Shown in pieces: positions 31,961 through 39,808 of a stretch of DNA of 42,492 nucleotides (positions are counted from its first letter, which is position 1; every line of letters starts with the position of its first letter). The notes under the pieces are model-generated. The model worked only from the letters and a program-made list of their open reading frames with translations, searched no databases and was not told where the DNA came from. The position numbers and the translations under genes were made by a program. Where the stretch lies: the NCBI GenBank assembly GCA_937136425.1, contig CAKZON010000080.1:1-42492 (forward strand), written 5' to 3'. The stretch comes from an uncultured Crocinitomix sp. (GTDB lineage: Bacteria; Bacteroidota; Bacteroidia; Flavobacteriales_D; Crocinitomicaceae).

Positions 31961-32234
31961 TATTACACCAGAAATTAAAAATTTTACTGGTGATAAAATT
32001 TCAATCAAACGCTTATTTAATAAAGAAATCCAAGTGCTTGATTTTAAGATAGAGCCATCAAAACAAAAGGAAAACACAGAATTATTGACACTACAAATTA
32101 ATTATCAAAACGAAAAACGAATTGTCTTTACAGGATCTACCATACTTATTCAAATGATTACAAAAGTGCCTAAAGACAGTTTTCCTTTTACAACAATCAT
32201 AATTAACGATAACGAATATTACGAATTCACTTAA
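31938..32234 (+). CDS. Small beta-rich protein overlapping the DGR reverse transcriptase, 98 aa
   Basis: A 98-residue protein (MTQFKDLNITPEIKNFTGDK...). It has alternating beta strands (RIVFTGSTILIQMI, FPFTTIIIN) and ends NDNEYYEFT. Genes of this kind often follow the RT in Bacteroidota phages, and it may be a DGR accessory or ssDNA-binding protein. There is no Avd-like four-helix protein in the window, so this gene is the best candidate to replace it. Inference from position only. Confidence 0.55.
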   Translation: MTQFKDLNITPEIKNFTGDKISIKRLFNKEIQVLDFKIEPSKQKENTELLTLQINYQNEKRIVFTGSTILIQMITKVPKDSFPFTTIIINDNEYYEFT

Positions 32235-32245
32235 ACTACATTAAA

Positions 32246-32476
32246 ATGCCAGAAAAACCAATTGATGCTAATGCAATGAAATTAATGGGGGAAATGCTCC
32301 AATCATTGATGCCTGAGGGCTGGGGCTATACCTTACTCACTTTTGAAACGGAAAAATCTCCAGGAGTACTTAACTACATAAGTTCAGCCCAACGGGAGAA
32401 TATGAAAAACTCAATGCGTGAGCTACTCCATAAATGGGATGAAGTAGACAAGCTTGGTACTCCAAACTTAAACTAA
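32246..32476 (+). CDS. Hypothetical protein, 76 aa
   Basis: A 76-residue protein (MPEKPIDANAMKLMGEMLQS) that starts 11 bases after the previous stop and overlaps the next start at a single base (TAATG). Mixed helical content, no motif recognised. Small genes like this lie between the packaging and portal genes in many Bacteroidota prophages. Confidence 0.55.
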   Translation: MPEKPIDANAMKLMGEMLQSLMPEGWGYTLLTFETEKSPGVLNYISSAQRENMKNSMRELLHKWDEVDKLGTPNLN

Positions 32477-32673
32477 TGCAGCTTTTTACCATTAAAGAAA
32501 TACAAGCGCCTGCCGGCCCTACTTGTAAAACCTGTACCCACCGCCATCCAACACAGTGCGGTGGGCGGGTTATACAATACTGTGGTGTGCTCAAAAGCAA
32601 CCGCACCAACAATGGTAAACTAAAAATAAAATGTAAAACCAAAGCCTGTAGTCAATACTGCAGCATTAAATAA
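32476..32673 (+). CDS. Cysteine-rich zinc-ribbon-like protein, 65 aa
   Basis: A 65-residue protein with eight cysteines or histidine pairs in a ribbon-like order: C-K-T-C-T-H-R-H, then Q-C-G, Q-Y-C, IKCKTKAC, and QYCSIK. The pattern CxxCxHR-x5-GGR-x-IQYC is that of a small family found in phages and probably binds zinc. It may contact RNA polymerase or DNA, but no partner is known. Confidence 0.6.
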   Translation: MQLFTIKEIQAPAGPTCKTCTHRHPTQCGGRVIQYCGVLKSNRTNNGKLKIKCKTKACSQYCSIK

Positions 32674-32684
32674 CAACTGAAACA

Positions 32685-32897
32685 ATGTTTAACGAAAATC
32701 AATTATTAGAATTATTAAGAGTTCAAGCAAATATTACTCCTCAGGATTTTGAATCTCTTTTTGGAAAAGATCGTGGGCGCATACTCTTTAATGCATATGC
32801 GCAACAAAATTGGAACCTAGTTTCCTTTTTGTTTAACAACATAAATGGTGATGAACGCAACATTTTATTAAATCATATTAACGAATTAACAGCATAA
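32685..32897 (+). CDS. Hypothetical protein, 70 aa
   Basis: A 70-residue helical protein (MFNENQLLELLRVQANITPQ). It lies 11 bases after the cysteine-rich gene and three bases before the next. The amphipathic helices suggest protein-protein interaction. No family recognised. Confidence 0.5.
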   Translation: MFNENQLLELLRVQANITPQDFESLFGKDRGRILFNAYAQQNWNLVSFLFNNINGDERNILLNHINELTA

Positions 32898-32900
32898 ATT

Positions 32901-33344
32901 ATGTGGACTAACATCAACCAAAAACAACCAAAAAAGAATGACGCATACCGCGTTTACAACACCGCCAATTTTGGAACAGAACATGAAACACCAGAAATTG
33001 CAACAGCATATTGGGACAAATCACTTGGTGCTTTTACAGATCGTGAAGGCGATCAATTTATACCATTTTATGACAGCATTGAATGGTGGTGGGATGATGC
33101 TTATATAGCGCCTCCTGAAATAGATAGCTTACCTGGAATTAATTTGCCAATAGTTGCCACCAAATTTAGTAATGAAGTCGCTCACTACATGATGCAAAAC
33201 CTAAATCTTGATATGAGCGAAGAAAACAAAACACAACGTAATTACCGCACAGCAATTATGCATGCAACATTAGAAGTTGCTCAAAAACATGGTGACTTTA
33301 TTAGCGGAACTTTAAAAATAAAAGATGATGTCAAAACTTCCTAA
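32901..33344 (+). CDS. DUF551-like N-terminal domain protein, 147 aa
   Basis: A 147-residue protein. The first 70 residues (MWTNINQKQPKKNDAYRVYN, then AYWDKSLGAF and IEWWWDDAY) resemble the tryptophan-rich DUF551 pattern W-x2-I-x3-P-x9-V found in phage proteins. The C-terminal half is helical. It overlaps the next gene by 20 bp. The family call is tentative. Confidence 0.5.
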   Translation: MWTNINQKQPKKNDAYRVYNTANFGTEHETPEIATAYWDKSLGAFTDREGDQFIPFYDSIEWWWDDAYIAPPEIDSLPGINLPIVATKFSNEVAHYMMQNLNLDMSEENKTQRNYRTAIMHATLEVAQKHGDFISGTLKIKDDVKTS

Positions 33345-33714
33345 AAACCCTCCAGCTGGGTCAAGTAGTTGGTTTGATTTGTTCACTAACATTCTCGCAA
33401 CGGCAAAATCTGAGAGAAAACCTTTAAAAGACTCCGATACAGTGTCAATCAAATACCCAGATCCATCTGTTAGTTTTTGTATTAACAATAAGACTATTGA
33501 TTCAATGGATGATGTGAAAACATTTATAGTTGAATGTACAATTAATGATATAAAGGTTAAAGCGTTTGATGAATTGATGGATTGTCTTCCAACTCATGCT
33601 GAATTTCAGAAAATAGAACAATATCTTTCTTCGTATTATTTCTCTGTACCTATGCCTAGAATTGTAGATAAATACAACGGGTTTAAGGGGCTGTTATGTC
33701 TATCACATCATTAA
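33325..33714 (+). CDS. Hypothetical protein, 129 aa
   Basis: A 129-residue protein overlapping the preceding gene by 20 bp; the second Met (33328) is an alternative start. It mixes beta and helical segments (DTVSIKYPDPSVSFCINN, DVKTFIVECTINDIKV). No family recognised. A palindromic GGTTGAC site follows its stop. Confidence 0.5.
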   Translation: MMSKLPKNPPAGSSSWFDLFTNILATAKSERKPLKDSDTVSIKYPDPSVSFCINNKTIDSMDDVKTFIVECTINDIKVKAFDELMDCLPTHAEFQKIEQYLSSYYFSVPMPRIVDKYNGFKGLLCLSHH

Positions 33715-33724
33715 AAAAATCAAC

Positions 33725-33750
33725 CCACTGGTTGACCAGTTGACCAGTGG
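33725..33750. promoter_or_regulatory. Second GGTTGAC site, palindromic
   Basis: CCACTGGT (33725-33732) and ACCAGTGG (33743-33750) are inverted arms around TGACCAGTTG. The 17 bases 33730-33746 are identical to 21461-21477 in the iteron-like array 12 kb away. It lies between two genes, so a transcriptional or looping role is possible. Confidence 0.5.
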
Positions 33751-33770
33751 AACATCAAAATCAATTTAAA

Positions 33771-34274
33771 ATGAATACACCCACACATACAGAAAGGCTA
33801 GAAAACGCCAGAAAAATTTGGAAAACAATGTCTGCTAAAGAAGGTTTTCACTTTGCTAAACATATGCGTGCTCGCAAACCAGAAAACCAAGATTTTCACT
33901 ATAAAGCTTACAAACTTTACCGTGATGCTGAATCACGTGCAGCAAAAATGTTTTTTGCTGTACAATCCAACAAAAAGTTTGGAGCAGGCAGAGCTTGGTT
34001 TGAACAAACCGCAGAGCAATACACCACTATGGTGGAAAACAGCAAACGCGAAGCTAAATTAAAGTTTGATTCTAAAATTCAAGTGCAGCTGTACTTTATG
34101 CAAAACACCTTACATGCCGATTATGGCACGCACACCTGCGCTAAATGCAGTGACAAGTTTCACCATAGCCCTAGTGACGTTTATCGAGGTAAAAATTTAG
34201 AATATTCAAATGTTTGTGGCTATTGTGTAAACAACCTATTAGAATCAAACGATCAAGAACCATTATTTTCTTAA
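33771..34274 (+). CDS. Protein with C-terminal zinc-finger-like motif, 167 aa
   Basis: A 167-residue protein. Start ATG at 33771; a GTG at 33747 would run through the palindromic GGTTGAC site. The N-terminal two thirds are basic and helical (HTERLENARKIWKTMSAKEG...). The C-terminus has C-A-K-C-S-D-K-F-H-H followed by VCGYC, a likely zinc-binding CxxC...CxxC pair. It could bind DNA or RNA. No family recognised. Confidence 0.55.
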   Translation: MNTPTHTERLENARKIWKTMSAKEGFHFAKHMRARKPENQDFHYKAYKLYRDAESRAAKMFFAVQSNKKFGAGRAWFEQTAEQYTTMVENSKREAKLKFDSKIQVQLYFMQNTLHADYGTHTCAKCSDKFHHSPSDVYRGKNLEYSNVCGYCVNNLLESNDQEPLFS

Positions 34275-34293
34275 ACAATCAACTTTATATATT

Positions 34294-34608
34294 ATGATTT
34301 CAGAAACTCAATTTTTAGATGCGTTAACAATTGTTAATCAATACACTGCTCAAATTCAGCAGCTTGCGCATGAAGCGAAAAACTACAATCGAATTATCGA
34401 CCCGAAACTATTGAATAAATCTATTCTAAGCTGTAAAAAACAATTTGGCACTCGTACTGTTAATGCACTACTTGAAGCAGACTTTGTGGTGATTGAGGAC
34501 TTGATTAAAGTCCAGTCAATGGATTTATATAAAACGGAGGGAATTGGAGAAAAAGGTTATGAAGCTGTCAAAGAATATATGTACTCCATTGGTATTTATT
34601 GGTATTAA
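34294..34608 (+). CDS. Helix-hairpin-helix-like protein, 104 aa
   Basis: A 104-residue helical protein. Residues about 78-100 (SMDLYKTEGIGEKGYEAVKE) read like a helix-hairpin-helix in the manner of RNA polymerase alpha C-terminal domain (GIGEKGYEAV). The N-terminal part is a long helix. With the 116-residue protein at 9218-9568 this is the second small HhH-like protein in the window. Confidence 0.55.
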   Translation: MISETQFLDALTIVNQYTAQIQQLAHEAKNYNRIIDPKLLNKSILSCKKQFGTRTVNALLEADFVVIEDLIKVQSMDLYKTEGIGEKGYEAVKEYMYSIGIYWY

Positions 34609-34619
34609 AATTACGACTT

Positions 34620-35162
34620 ATGAACGATCTAATAGAAAAAATCAGAGAAATAGCTCAAGAGTTTCAAGAGCTTGAAAATAAAAAAGATGTGCTTGTAATG
34701 CATCCATCTGTTGCGTGGCAGTGTAGAGAGTTTATTACATCATACGTTAACCCAACTACGCACAGGTTTGCTTTAATGTTGGATAATAAAACACAGTGCT
34801 ATTTAAGTAATAAATTGGCAGTTAATCATTTTGCTTTAATGAAAAAGGCACAATATGATAAAGACTTTGCTTTGCCAGATGAATTTGATATTTCAAAACC
34901 AACTATTGATTTTTATCCAGGTATAAACTATTTAGGCATTGGAGCTTCAGCTATGCTAAAAACTCACCTCGACAACCAAACCAAAATTGACAATGCCAGA
35001 GCTGAAGCTTTAAAAGTTTTTGGGTTTGAAAAAGCGAATGAACTTTATGAAAAATTTAAGGCTGAAGCACAACAGCAACATTTAAATAATGCCGACTACA
35101 TTGTGCTAGCTTTTGAAAAAGCAATGCATGATGAATTTACAAATGGATTGTCATTTGAATAA
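34620..35162 (+). CDS. Hypothetical protein, 180 aa
   Basis: A 180-residue protein from ATG 34620; 34599 would add seven residues overlapping the upstream stop. The N-terminus (MNDLIEKIREIAQEFQELEN) is a coiled coil, the middle has beta strands (TTHRFALMLDNKTQCYLSNK), and the end is helical. No family recognised. Promoter and leader copy 3 start six bases after its stop. Confidence 0.5.
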   Translation: MNDLIEKIREIAQEFQELENKKDVLVMHPSVAWQCREFITSYVNPTTHRFALMLDNKTQCYLSNKLAVNHFALMKKAQYDKDFALPDEFDISKPTIDFYPGINYLGIGASAMLKTHLDNQTKIDNARAEALKVFGFEKANELYEKFKAEAQQQHLNNADYIVLAFEKAMHDEFTNGLSFE

Positions 35163-35168
35163 TTTTTG

Positions 35169-35325
35169 TATGTTTGTAGTGGACAATACACTAAGAGAAA
35201 TCTTAGAACAATAATTTTCACGATAAGGAACTGCCCATGGAGGTCAGTTTAAACCGAAAGGCTGGCTCATAACTCTTAGAGTATTGTCCACCCTAAAGGC
35301 AGTTCCGCATACAAAATTTTTCGAA
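35169..35325 (+). ncRNA. Pseudoknot RNA leader, copy 3, with its promoter
   Basis: The -7 element TATGTTTG is at 35169-35176 and P1 begins exactly five bases later. P1 pairs 35181-35197 with 35273-35289 (17 positions, one mismatch), with a sequence different from copies 1 and 2. P2 pairs GGAACTGCC (35227-35235) with GGCAGTTCC (35298-35306), a compensatory change relative to copy 1. Conserved blocks are CACGATAA, CCGAAAGG (35254-35261), ACCCTAAA and GCATACAAA before TTTTTCGAAATG. The competing hairpin pairs 35191-35195 with 35202-35206. An extra inner helix may pair 35241-35248 with 35261-35268. Confidence 0.75.
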
Positions 35326-35577
35326 ATGGACAACGAAAACAAAACGCCAGCAACAACAGTTGCATTAATTTCTCCAACACTTGAGCAACTAGAAAAACAA
35401 CTAGGCATAATTGGAGCTAAGTACATTAAAATTAATTTTAAACCAAACAAAGTAACAGCCAGCTGCCGCCACAATCATTTTACTTATGGTAGCCGTGGGC
35501 AATCATTACAAGAAACTTTGTTTAATTTGGTTGCTAGTGTTAAAGCTGGTAGAAACGTTATAAACTTAAAACAATGA
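35326..35577 (+). CDS. Small protein downstream of pseudoknot leader, paralogue 3 (83 aa)
   Basis: Starts MDNENKTPATTVALI at 35326, 19 bases after P2; the upstream in-frame start at 35284 lies inside the RNA. It is the most diverged paralogue but keeps LEQLEKQLG, then I-K-I-N-F-K-P-N-K-V-T-A-S-C-R-H-N, and the C-terminal T-L-F-N-L-V-A-S-V segment. It is next to late genes, unlike paralogues 1 and 2. Its stop overlaps the next start (ATGA). Confidence 0.75.
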   Translation: MDNENKTPATTVALISPTLEQLEKQLGIIGAKYIKINFKPNKVTASCRHNHFTYGSRGQSLQETLFNLVASVKAGRNVINLKQ

Positions 35578-36242
35578 GTGATAAAAAAAAGATTACCGAA
35601 CTTTTAAAAGAGGATCCATTGGTAAAGGCAGAAAAAATCACAGGATTGTCTTCTCAAAACTCAACTGTAACAGCGTTTTTAGGAATGGCCTTTGCTTCTG
35701 ATCTTGCCGATAAAAAACATAATGCATTAATGCAATCTGGTGATTCGACAGGTGGTGATGATGTTAATGATTATATTAAGATAATTGAATCTATTGGGTT
35801 TAAAGAAATCCTCAAGTTTTCATACGCAACTCATTCTTACGCTGAGCATCTTTTTGTTTATTGGAATTGTGAGCACAGTGTTATGATTGAATTTGAAACT
35901 TATCAATCAAGTATAATTAACTCAGCGACAATGCATTATAATTGGCGCCCAAATATTGCCGATCAATATTATCCTTATACTGGTTCTGGTCAACCTATAG
36001 ATGGCGTTTATGTAGGCTACAATGATGTGCGAGAAGGAGTAAAACACCAGTTCAATAATTTCGTTGAAAATGGCGAGTTTGTTAAAAAATGGATAAAAAT
36101 TCCACAACAATTGTGGTTATTGACCCGTATGGACTATAAAAAAGGAATTTCTTCATTTGATTATCAAAAATCAATTGATCGTAAACTTGCAGGTTTTCCA
36201 AAAGATGTTCTTACCTGTGTTTCTCCAGACGCTATAACGTAA
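35574..36242 (+). CDS. Hypothetical protein, 222 aa
   Basis: A 222-residue protein translationally coupled to paralogue 3 by an ATGA overlap. The middle is rich in aromatic residues (HSYAEHLFVYWNCEHSVMIE, then SATMHYNWRPNIADQYYPYT). No family recognised. Late promoter 4 follows seven bases after the stop. Confidence 0.55.
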   Translation: MSDKKKITELLKEDPLVKAEKITGLSSQNSTVTAFLGMAFASDLADKKHNALMQSGDSTGGDDVNDYIKIIESIGFKEILKFSYATHSYAEHLFVYWNCEHSVMIEFETYQSSIINSATMHYNWRPNIADQYYPYTGSGQPIDGVYVGYNDVREGVKHQFNNFVENGEFVKKWIKIPQQLWLLTRMDYKKGISSFDYQKSIDRKLAGFPKDVLTCVSPDAIT

Positions 36243-36248
36243 ACCTCT

Positions 36249-36283
36249 GTCCTTTATCTCGCTCTGTAAAATCCCGAATTTTA
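36249..36283 (+). promoter_or_regulatory. Late promoter 4 (GTCCTTTAT-N18-GAATTTTA)
   Basis: GTCCTTTAT starts at 36249 and the TTTA that replaces TTTG ends at 36283, in the same 35-base register. The ATG at 36288 is four bases downstream, so the portal operon mRNA is predicted to be leaderless. Confidence 0.6.
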
Positions 36284-36287
36284 CAAC

Positions 36288-36635
36288 ATGGGCGCCACAC
36301 AGGGACGTATTTTATTAAATGATGCATTAAAAGAAATGGAAACGGGTAATCCTTTTTCCATTTCTTATGTTACGCTTGATATTAAACGCAAAACTGGTGG
36401 CAAAATCAAAAAAGTTTTGTCTGCCGTTTTATGTGGCGCAAAACCACCTACAGAAAACACTAAAAAGCTTCCAACAGCAAAAAGTTTGCGTGCTAAACCA
36501 AAACGCAACCCTAACCATTGGGACAATCAAACACGTGCTTTACAGGTTTTAATAAATGGTGTGCCTACTTCGCACATTCGCAAGTTCCATATTTTTTTAA
36601 TTACTGAGTTTAACAACAAAGCTGTTTATTTATGA
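36288..36635 (+). CDS. Hypothetical protein upstream of portal, 115 aa
   Basis: A basic 115-residue protein (MGATQGRILLNDALKEMETG) four bases after late promoter 4. It overlaps the portal gene by four bases (ATGA), so it is likely to be a head-related small protein. No family recognised. Confidence 0.6.
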   Translation: MGATQGRILLNDALKEMETGNPFSISYVTLDIKRKTGGKIKKVLSAVLCGAKPPTENTKKLPTAKSLRAKPKRNPNHWDNQTRALQVLINGVPTSHIRKFHIFLITEFNNKAVYL

Positions 36636-37969
36636 GTGCACCACTTTTAAAAATCAAACAAGGCAATTCTACTGCATTACAAACTGTTATTCCTTCAGGT
36701 GCAATTGTCACCATGAAATCAAGCGGAAAACTAAAAGACCCTGAGCGGGTTTTGTTAGATATTGAAGATGATAGTGGTGGCAAATGGGTTGATTGGGGCC
36801 CTAGCAATGATTGGCCATCAAAAGCCCGGGCAAAGCTCGAAAAATCAACCACCGCATTGCCACTTATTGTAAAAGCGCTTAGCTTAATGTATGGTGATGG
36901 TGTGGTGTATTGGTTAGATGAAAAAGTAGACGGCAAATTGGTTAAAAATTTTGTGGACATTCCTGAGGTGGATGATTTCTTTTATGAAAATGACATTGAT
37001 CAATTCATGATTGAGCAATTAATGGATTTTAAGTTTTACGGCAACCAGTTTCAAGAGTTTATTTTAAACCCATTAAAAACCAAAGTAATTCACCTCTACC
37101 ATAAAGAGGCAGAGTTTACCCGCAAATCTGCCCAAAACGAAAAAAGCAAAAAGTTTGAAAAAATTGGCTATACAGGCAATTGGGCAGAGGATGACAAACC
37201 TGCAGAAATTAAATTGCTTGACAAAACCGTTAATGGTAAAGAATATTTAATGGAGCAGGTGGCAAAGTCTGGCGGAAAATTTGCCAACCACACAATGTTT
37301 CCATCACCAGGAAGAAAAGTTTATGGTTTTCCTCCGCATGGCGCTTTGTATTTAGACAAAGGTTGGTTGGATTATTCAAACAACATTCCTGCAATCATGA
37401 ACTCAATGATTGATAATATGATTGCAATAAAATATCATATTGAAATACCATATGAGTATTGGGGATCTGTTTATCCAGAATGGGCACAGTGGGATGAGAA
37501 AAAGCAAAAAGTTAAGATTGATGAGAAACTAACAGAAATGGATGAGTGGTTAACTGGAGCAGACAATGCTTATTCCACCTTTATTTCACATTTTGCTACA
37601 GACCCTATAACACGTAAAGCAATACCCGGTTGGAAAATTACGGCTATTGATGATAAAGTGAAAAAGGATGAGTGGATACCTGGCACACAGGAGGCAGACC
37701 AACAAATTGCCCGGGCATTAAGTATTGATCCATCAATGGCAGGTATACAAGCGCAAGGTGGTAAACTTGGTGCTGGTTCTGGGTCGGACAAGCGCACAGG
37801 CTTTGCCAATAGTGTTTCGCTTTCAAAAATGGAAACCAAAATTGTTTTTGAATGTTTAGAGTTAGTCAAAAAAATAAATGGTTGGCCTCGCAATTTAAAA
37901 TTTGGCTTTGCCCATAAACTACCTACCACATTAGATAAAAACCCAACTGGACAACAAACTGAAGCATAA
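36632..37969 (+). CDS. Portal protein
   Basis: A 445-residue protein with the character of phage portals: an N-terminal strand-rich part, a central alpha/beta body (LIVKALSLMYGDGVVYWLDE; VKFAND-type region replaced here by KFYGNQFQEFIL) and a long C-terminal helical segment (DWMPGTQEADQQIARALSID). It is downstream of late promoter 4 and upstream of the connector gene. It is far from terL for a phage, because the DGR and small genes lie between. No known portal-specific motif proves it, so this relies on size, organisation and order. Confidence 0.75.
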   Translation: MSAPLLKIKQGNSTALQTVIPSGAIVTMKSSGKLKDPERVLLDIEDDSGGKWVDWGPSNDWPSKARAKLEKSTTALPLIVKALSLMYGDGVVYWLDEKVDGKLVKNFVDIPEVDDFFYENDIDQFMIEQLMDFKFYGNQFQEFILNPLKTKVIHLYHKEAEFTRKSAQNEKSKKFEKIGYTGNWAEDDKPAEIKLLDKTVNGKEYLMEQVAKSGGKFANHTMFPSPGRKVYGFPPHGALYLDKGWLDYSNNIPAIMNSMIDNMIAIKYHIEIPYEYWGSVYPEWAQWDEKKQKVKIDEKLTEMDEWLTGADNAYSTFISHFATDPITRKAIPGWKITAIDDKVKKDEWIPGTQEADQQIARALSIDPSMAGIQAQGGKLGAGSGSDKRTGFANSVSLSKMETKIVFECLELVKKINGWPRNLKFGFAHKLPTTLDKNPTGQQTEA

Positions 37970-37972
37970 ATT

Positions 37973-38965
37973 ATGGCAACTTTTTTTAAAACAATTGATG
38001 ATCTTAAAAAGTATTTAAGTGTCACCAAATCCTACAGCGATAATGAGTTTTTAACGCGCCAACAATACGCATTGGACCAATACATGAACAAATGGTTGGG
38101 CACTGGATTAATTGCAGACATATCAGCCGCTTATGATGCTGCTCCTGATACACCAATGCCAGCTGCAAAAGCAGCGCTATTACCGTTAATTCAATTGCCT
38201 TTGGCGCATTTCACATTTTATGAGCATATTCCGTTTGCTCAGGTTGTTGTGGATGATTCGGGCATTAGTAGAAAAGAAAACGCCAATTATAAAACTGCCT
38301 ATGCTAACCAGGTAGCGTTGTTGCGCAAATCAACTTTAGAAACTGCATACAATAGTTTAGAAACTCTATTACAATTTTTAGAAGATAATGAAACTGATTA
38401 TCCTTTGTGGGTAGCATCAACCGGCTACACGCTAAACAAGGCTATGTTTATTAACAAAGCGAGTGTTTTTAACACGCATTATTCTATAAACATGAGCAGG
38501 CTAGTGTTTAAAGAGCTGACGCCAGTAATGGTTGATGTGGAGGAGTTTCAAATTACATCAATTACTGGTAATGCGTTTTTTGATGAGCTAAAAGGATTAA
38601 TAGCTGCCAAAACAGCGTTAACAGCTGGGCAGCAAACAATTATTAAATGCATTCAAAAAGCTATTGCTTATTACACCATTGCAGAGGCCATTCCAATTGG
38701 TTGGACAAAGTTTGATGCATCTGGCTTAGTTGTAATTGAAACAACAGGAGAAGCTGCCCAGGGTAATACTAAAACTGCCTCTGCTCCACAAGCAAGTTTA
38801 AAAATTAAAGCGGCAACCACCAAAGCCAATAATTGGTTAGCTAAGCTTAAAACATATCTGCAGGCAAATATTGACACTTATCCAACTTATAAAAATGATA
38901 CAACCGTCAATCCTGAAGAAACACCAGTAATAATGTCAACTAAAAAAGGATTTTATCACCTATAA
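37973..38965 (+). CDS. DUF6712-like head-tail connector, 330 aa
   Basis: A 330-residue protein directly after the portal. The N-terminal half (MATFFKTIDDLKKYLSVTKS, then NEFLTRQQYALDQYMNKWLG) and the second half from about residue 185 repeat the same pattern of a helical bundle with an IxxL/Y stretch. This bipartite architecture is that of DUF6712-type connectors in Bacteroidota phages. It probably joins portal and tail. Confidence 0.65.
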   Translation: MATFFKTIDDLKKYLSVTKSYSDNEFLTRQQYALDQYMNKWLGTGLIADISAAYDAAPDTPMPAAKAALLPLIQLPLAHFTFYEHIPFAQVVVDDSGISRKENANYKTAYANQVALLRKSTLETAYNSLETLLQFLEDNETDYPLWVASTGYTLNKAMFINKASVFNTHYSINMSRLVFKELTPVMVDVEEFQITSITGNAFFDELKGLIAAKTALTAGQQTIIKCIQKAIAYYTIAEAIPIGWTKFDASGLVVIETTGEAAQGNTKTASAPQASLKIKAATTKANNWLAKLKTYLQANIDTYPTYKNDTTVNPEETPVIMSTKKGFYHL

Positions 38966-38967
38966 TT

Positions 38968-39801
38968 ATGAACTACACCATTACCTACAAAAACAAATCA
39001 ATAGCTATGCCCATGTCGTGGAATGATCTTTCAAAAAAAGATTATTTATACGTGTGTAAACTGTTTGGTAACTTAATTTCAAACTCTGCTAATCCTGACG
39101 AAAAAAACCACGTAAATGATTATTATGCGGCTAAAGTTTTGCTCATTAATCGTTTTTGCAAATTTAGGTTTAGAACTGCGCTTATTGTTACTGCTAGCCA
39201 ATATGCAGATTTGTTGCCTATCACCAATTTTTTAGATAAAAAGGTAAACATTGATCAACAACATTTACCAAAAATTAGAATTGGCTTACGCACTTTTTAT
39301 GGACCACAAGCAGGTTTAACAACTTCTACTTTTGCAGAATTTATTGCAGCTGACACCTATTTTGTGCAAATGGCCACTAAAACAGATCCGCTTTTAAAAT
39401 ATAAGTTAATAGCCAGCCTTTATCGGCGTAAACGCAGCGGTGTAAAAAAAGAAAAACGCAACGGAACCTGGAATGGCGACTACCGCCAATCTTTTAATGA
39501 CAATTCAATTGAACAAATGGCTCTGTTTTTTCAAAAACGCATAAACCCTGTTTACGCACAAGCTATCGTTTATTTTTATTGGGGGTTTCGTGAAAAACAC
39601 GTGCTACGTTTTGAAAATGTTTTTGAGCCCCCAAAAAACACCAAGCTGCGTGTAGCCAATAATTATGGTTGGGTGGGTACACTTTTACAGTTATCTGGAG
39701 ACAAGTTTGGGGACATTGAAAAAACAGGAGACACCAACTGGTTTACTGTTTTATTAGAACTCTCACGCCAGCTTGATATTAATTCGCAGAAACAAGACTA
39801 G
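38968..39801 (+). CDS. Hypothetical structural protein, 277 aa
   Basis: A 277-residue protein two bases after the connector gene and last in its operon. It has a basic middle (SLYRRKRSGVKKEKRNGTWN) and helical ends. It is probably a head-completion or minor virion protein; the family is not recognised. Late promoter 5 starts eight bases after its stop. Confidence 0.6.
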   Translation: MNYTITYKNKSIAMPMSWNDLSKKDYLYVCKLFGNLISNSANPDEKNHVNDYYAAKVLLINRFCKFRFRTALIVTASQYADLLPITNFLDKKVNIDQQHLPKIRIGLRTFYGPQAGLTTSTFAEFIAADTYFVQMATKTDPLLKYKLIASLYRRKRSGVKKEKRNGTWNGDYRQSFNDNSIEQMALFFQKRINPVYAQAIVYFYWGFREKHVLRFENVFEPPKNTKLRVANNYGWVGTLLQLSGDKFGDIEKTGDTNWFTVLLELSRQLDINSQKQD

Positions 39802-39808
39802 GCGCTTT

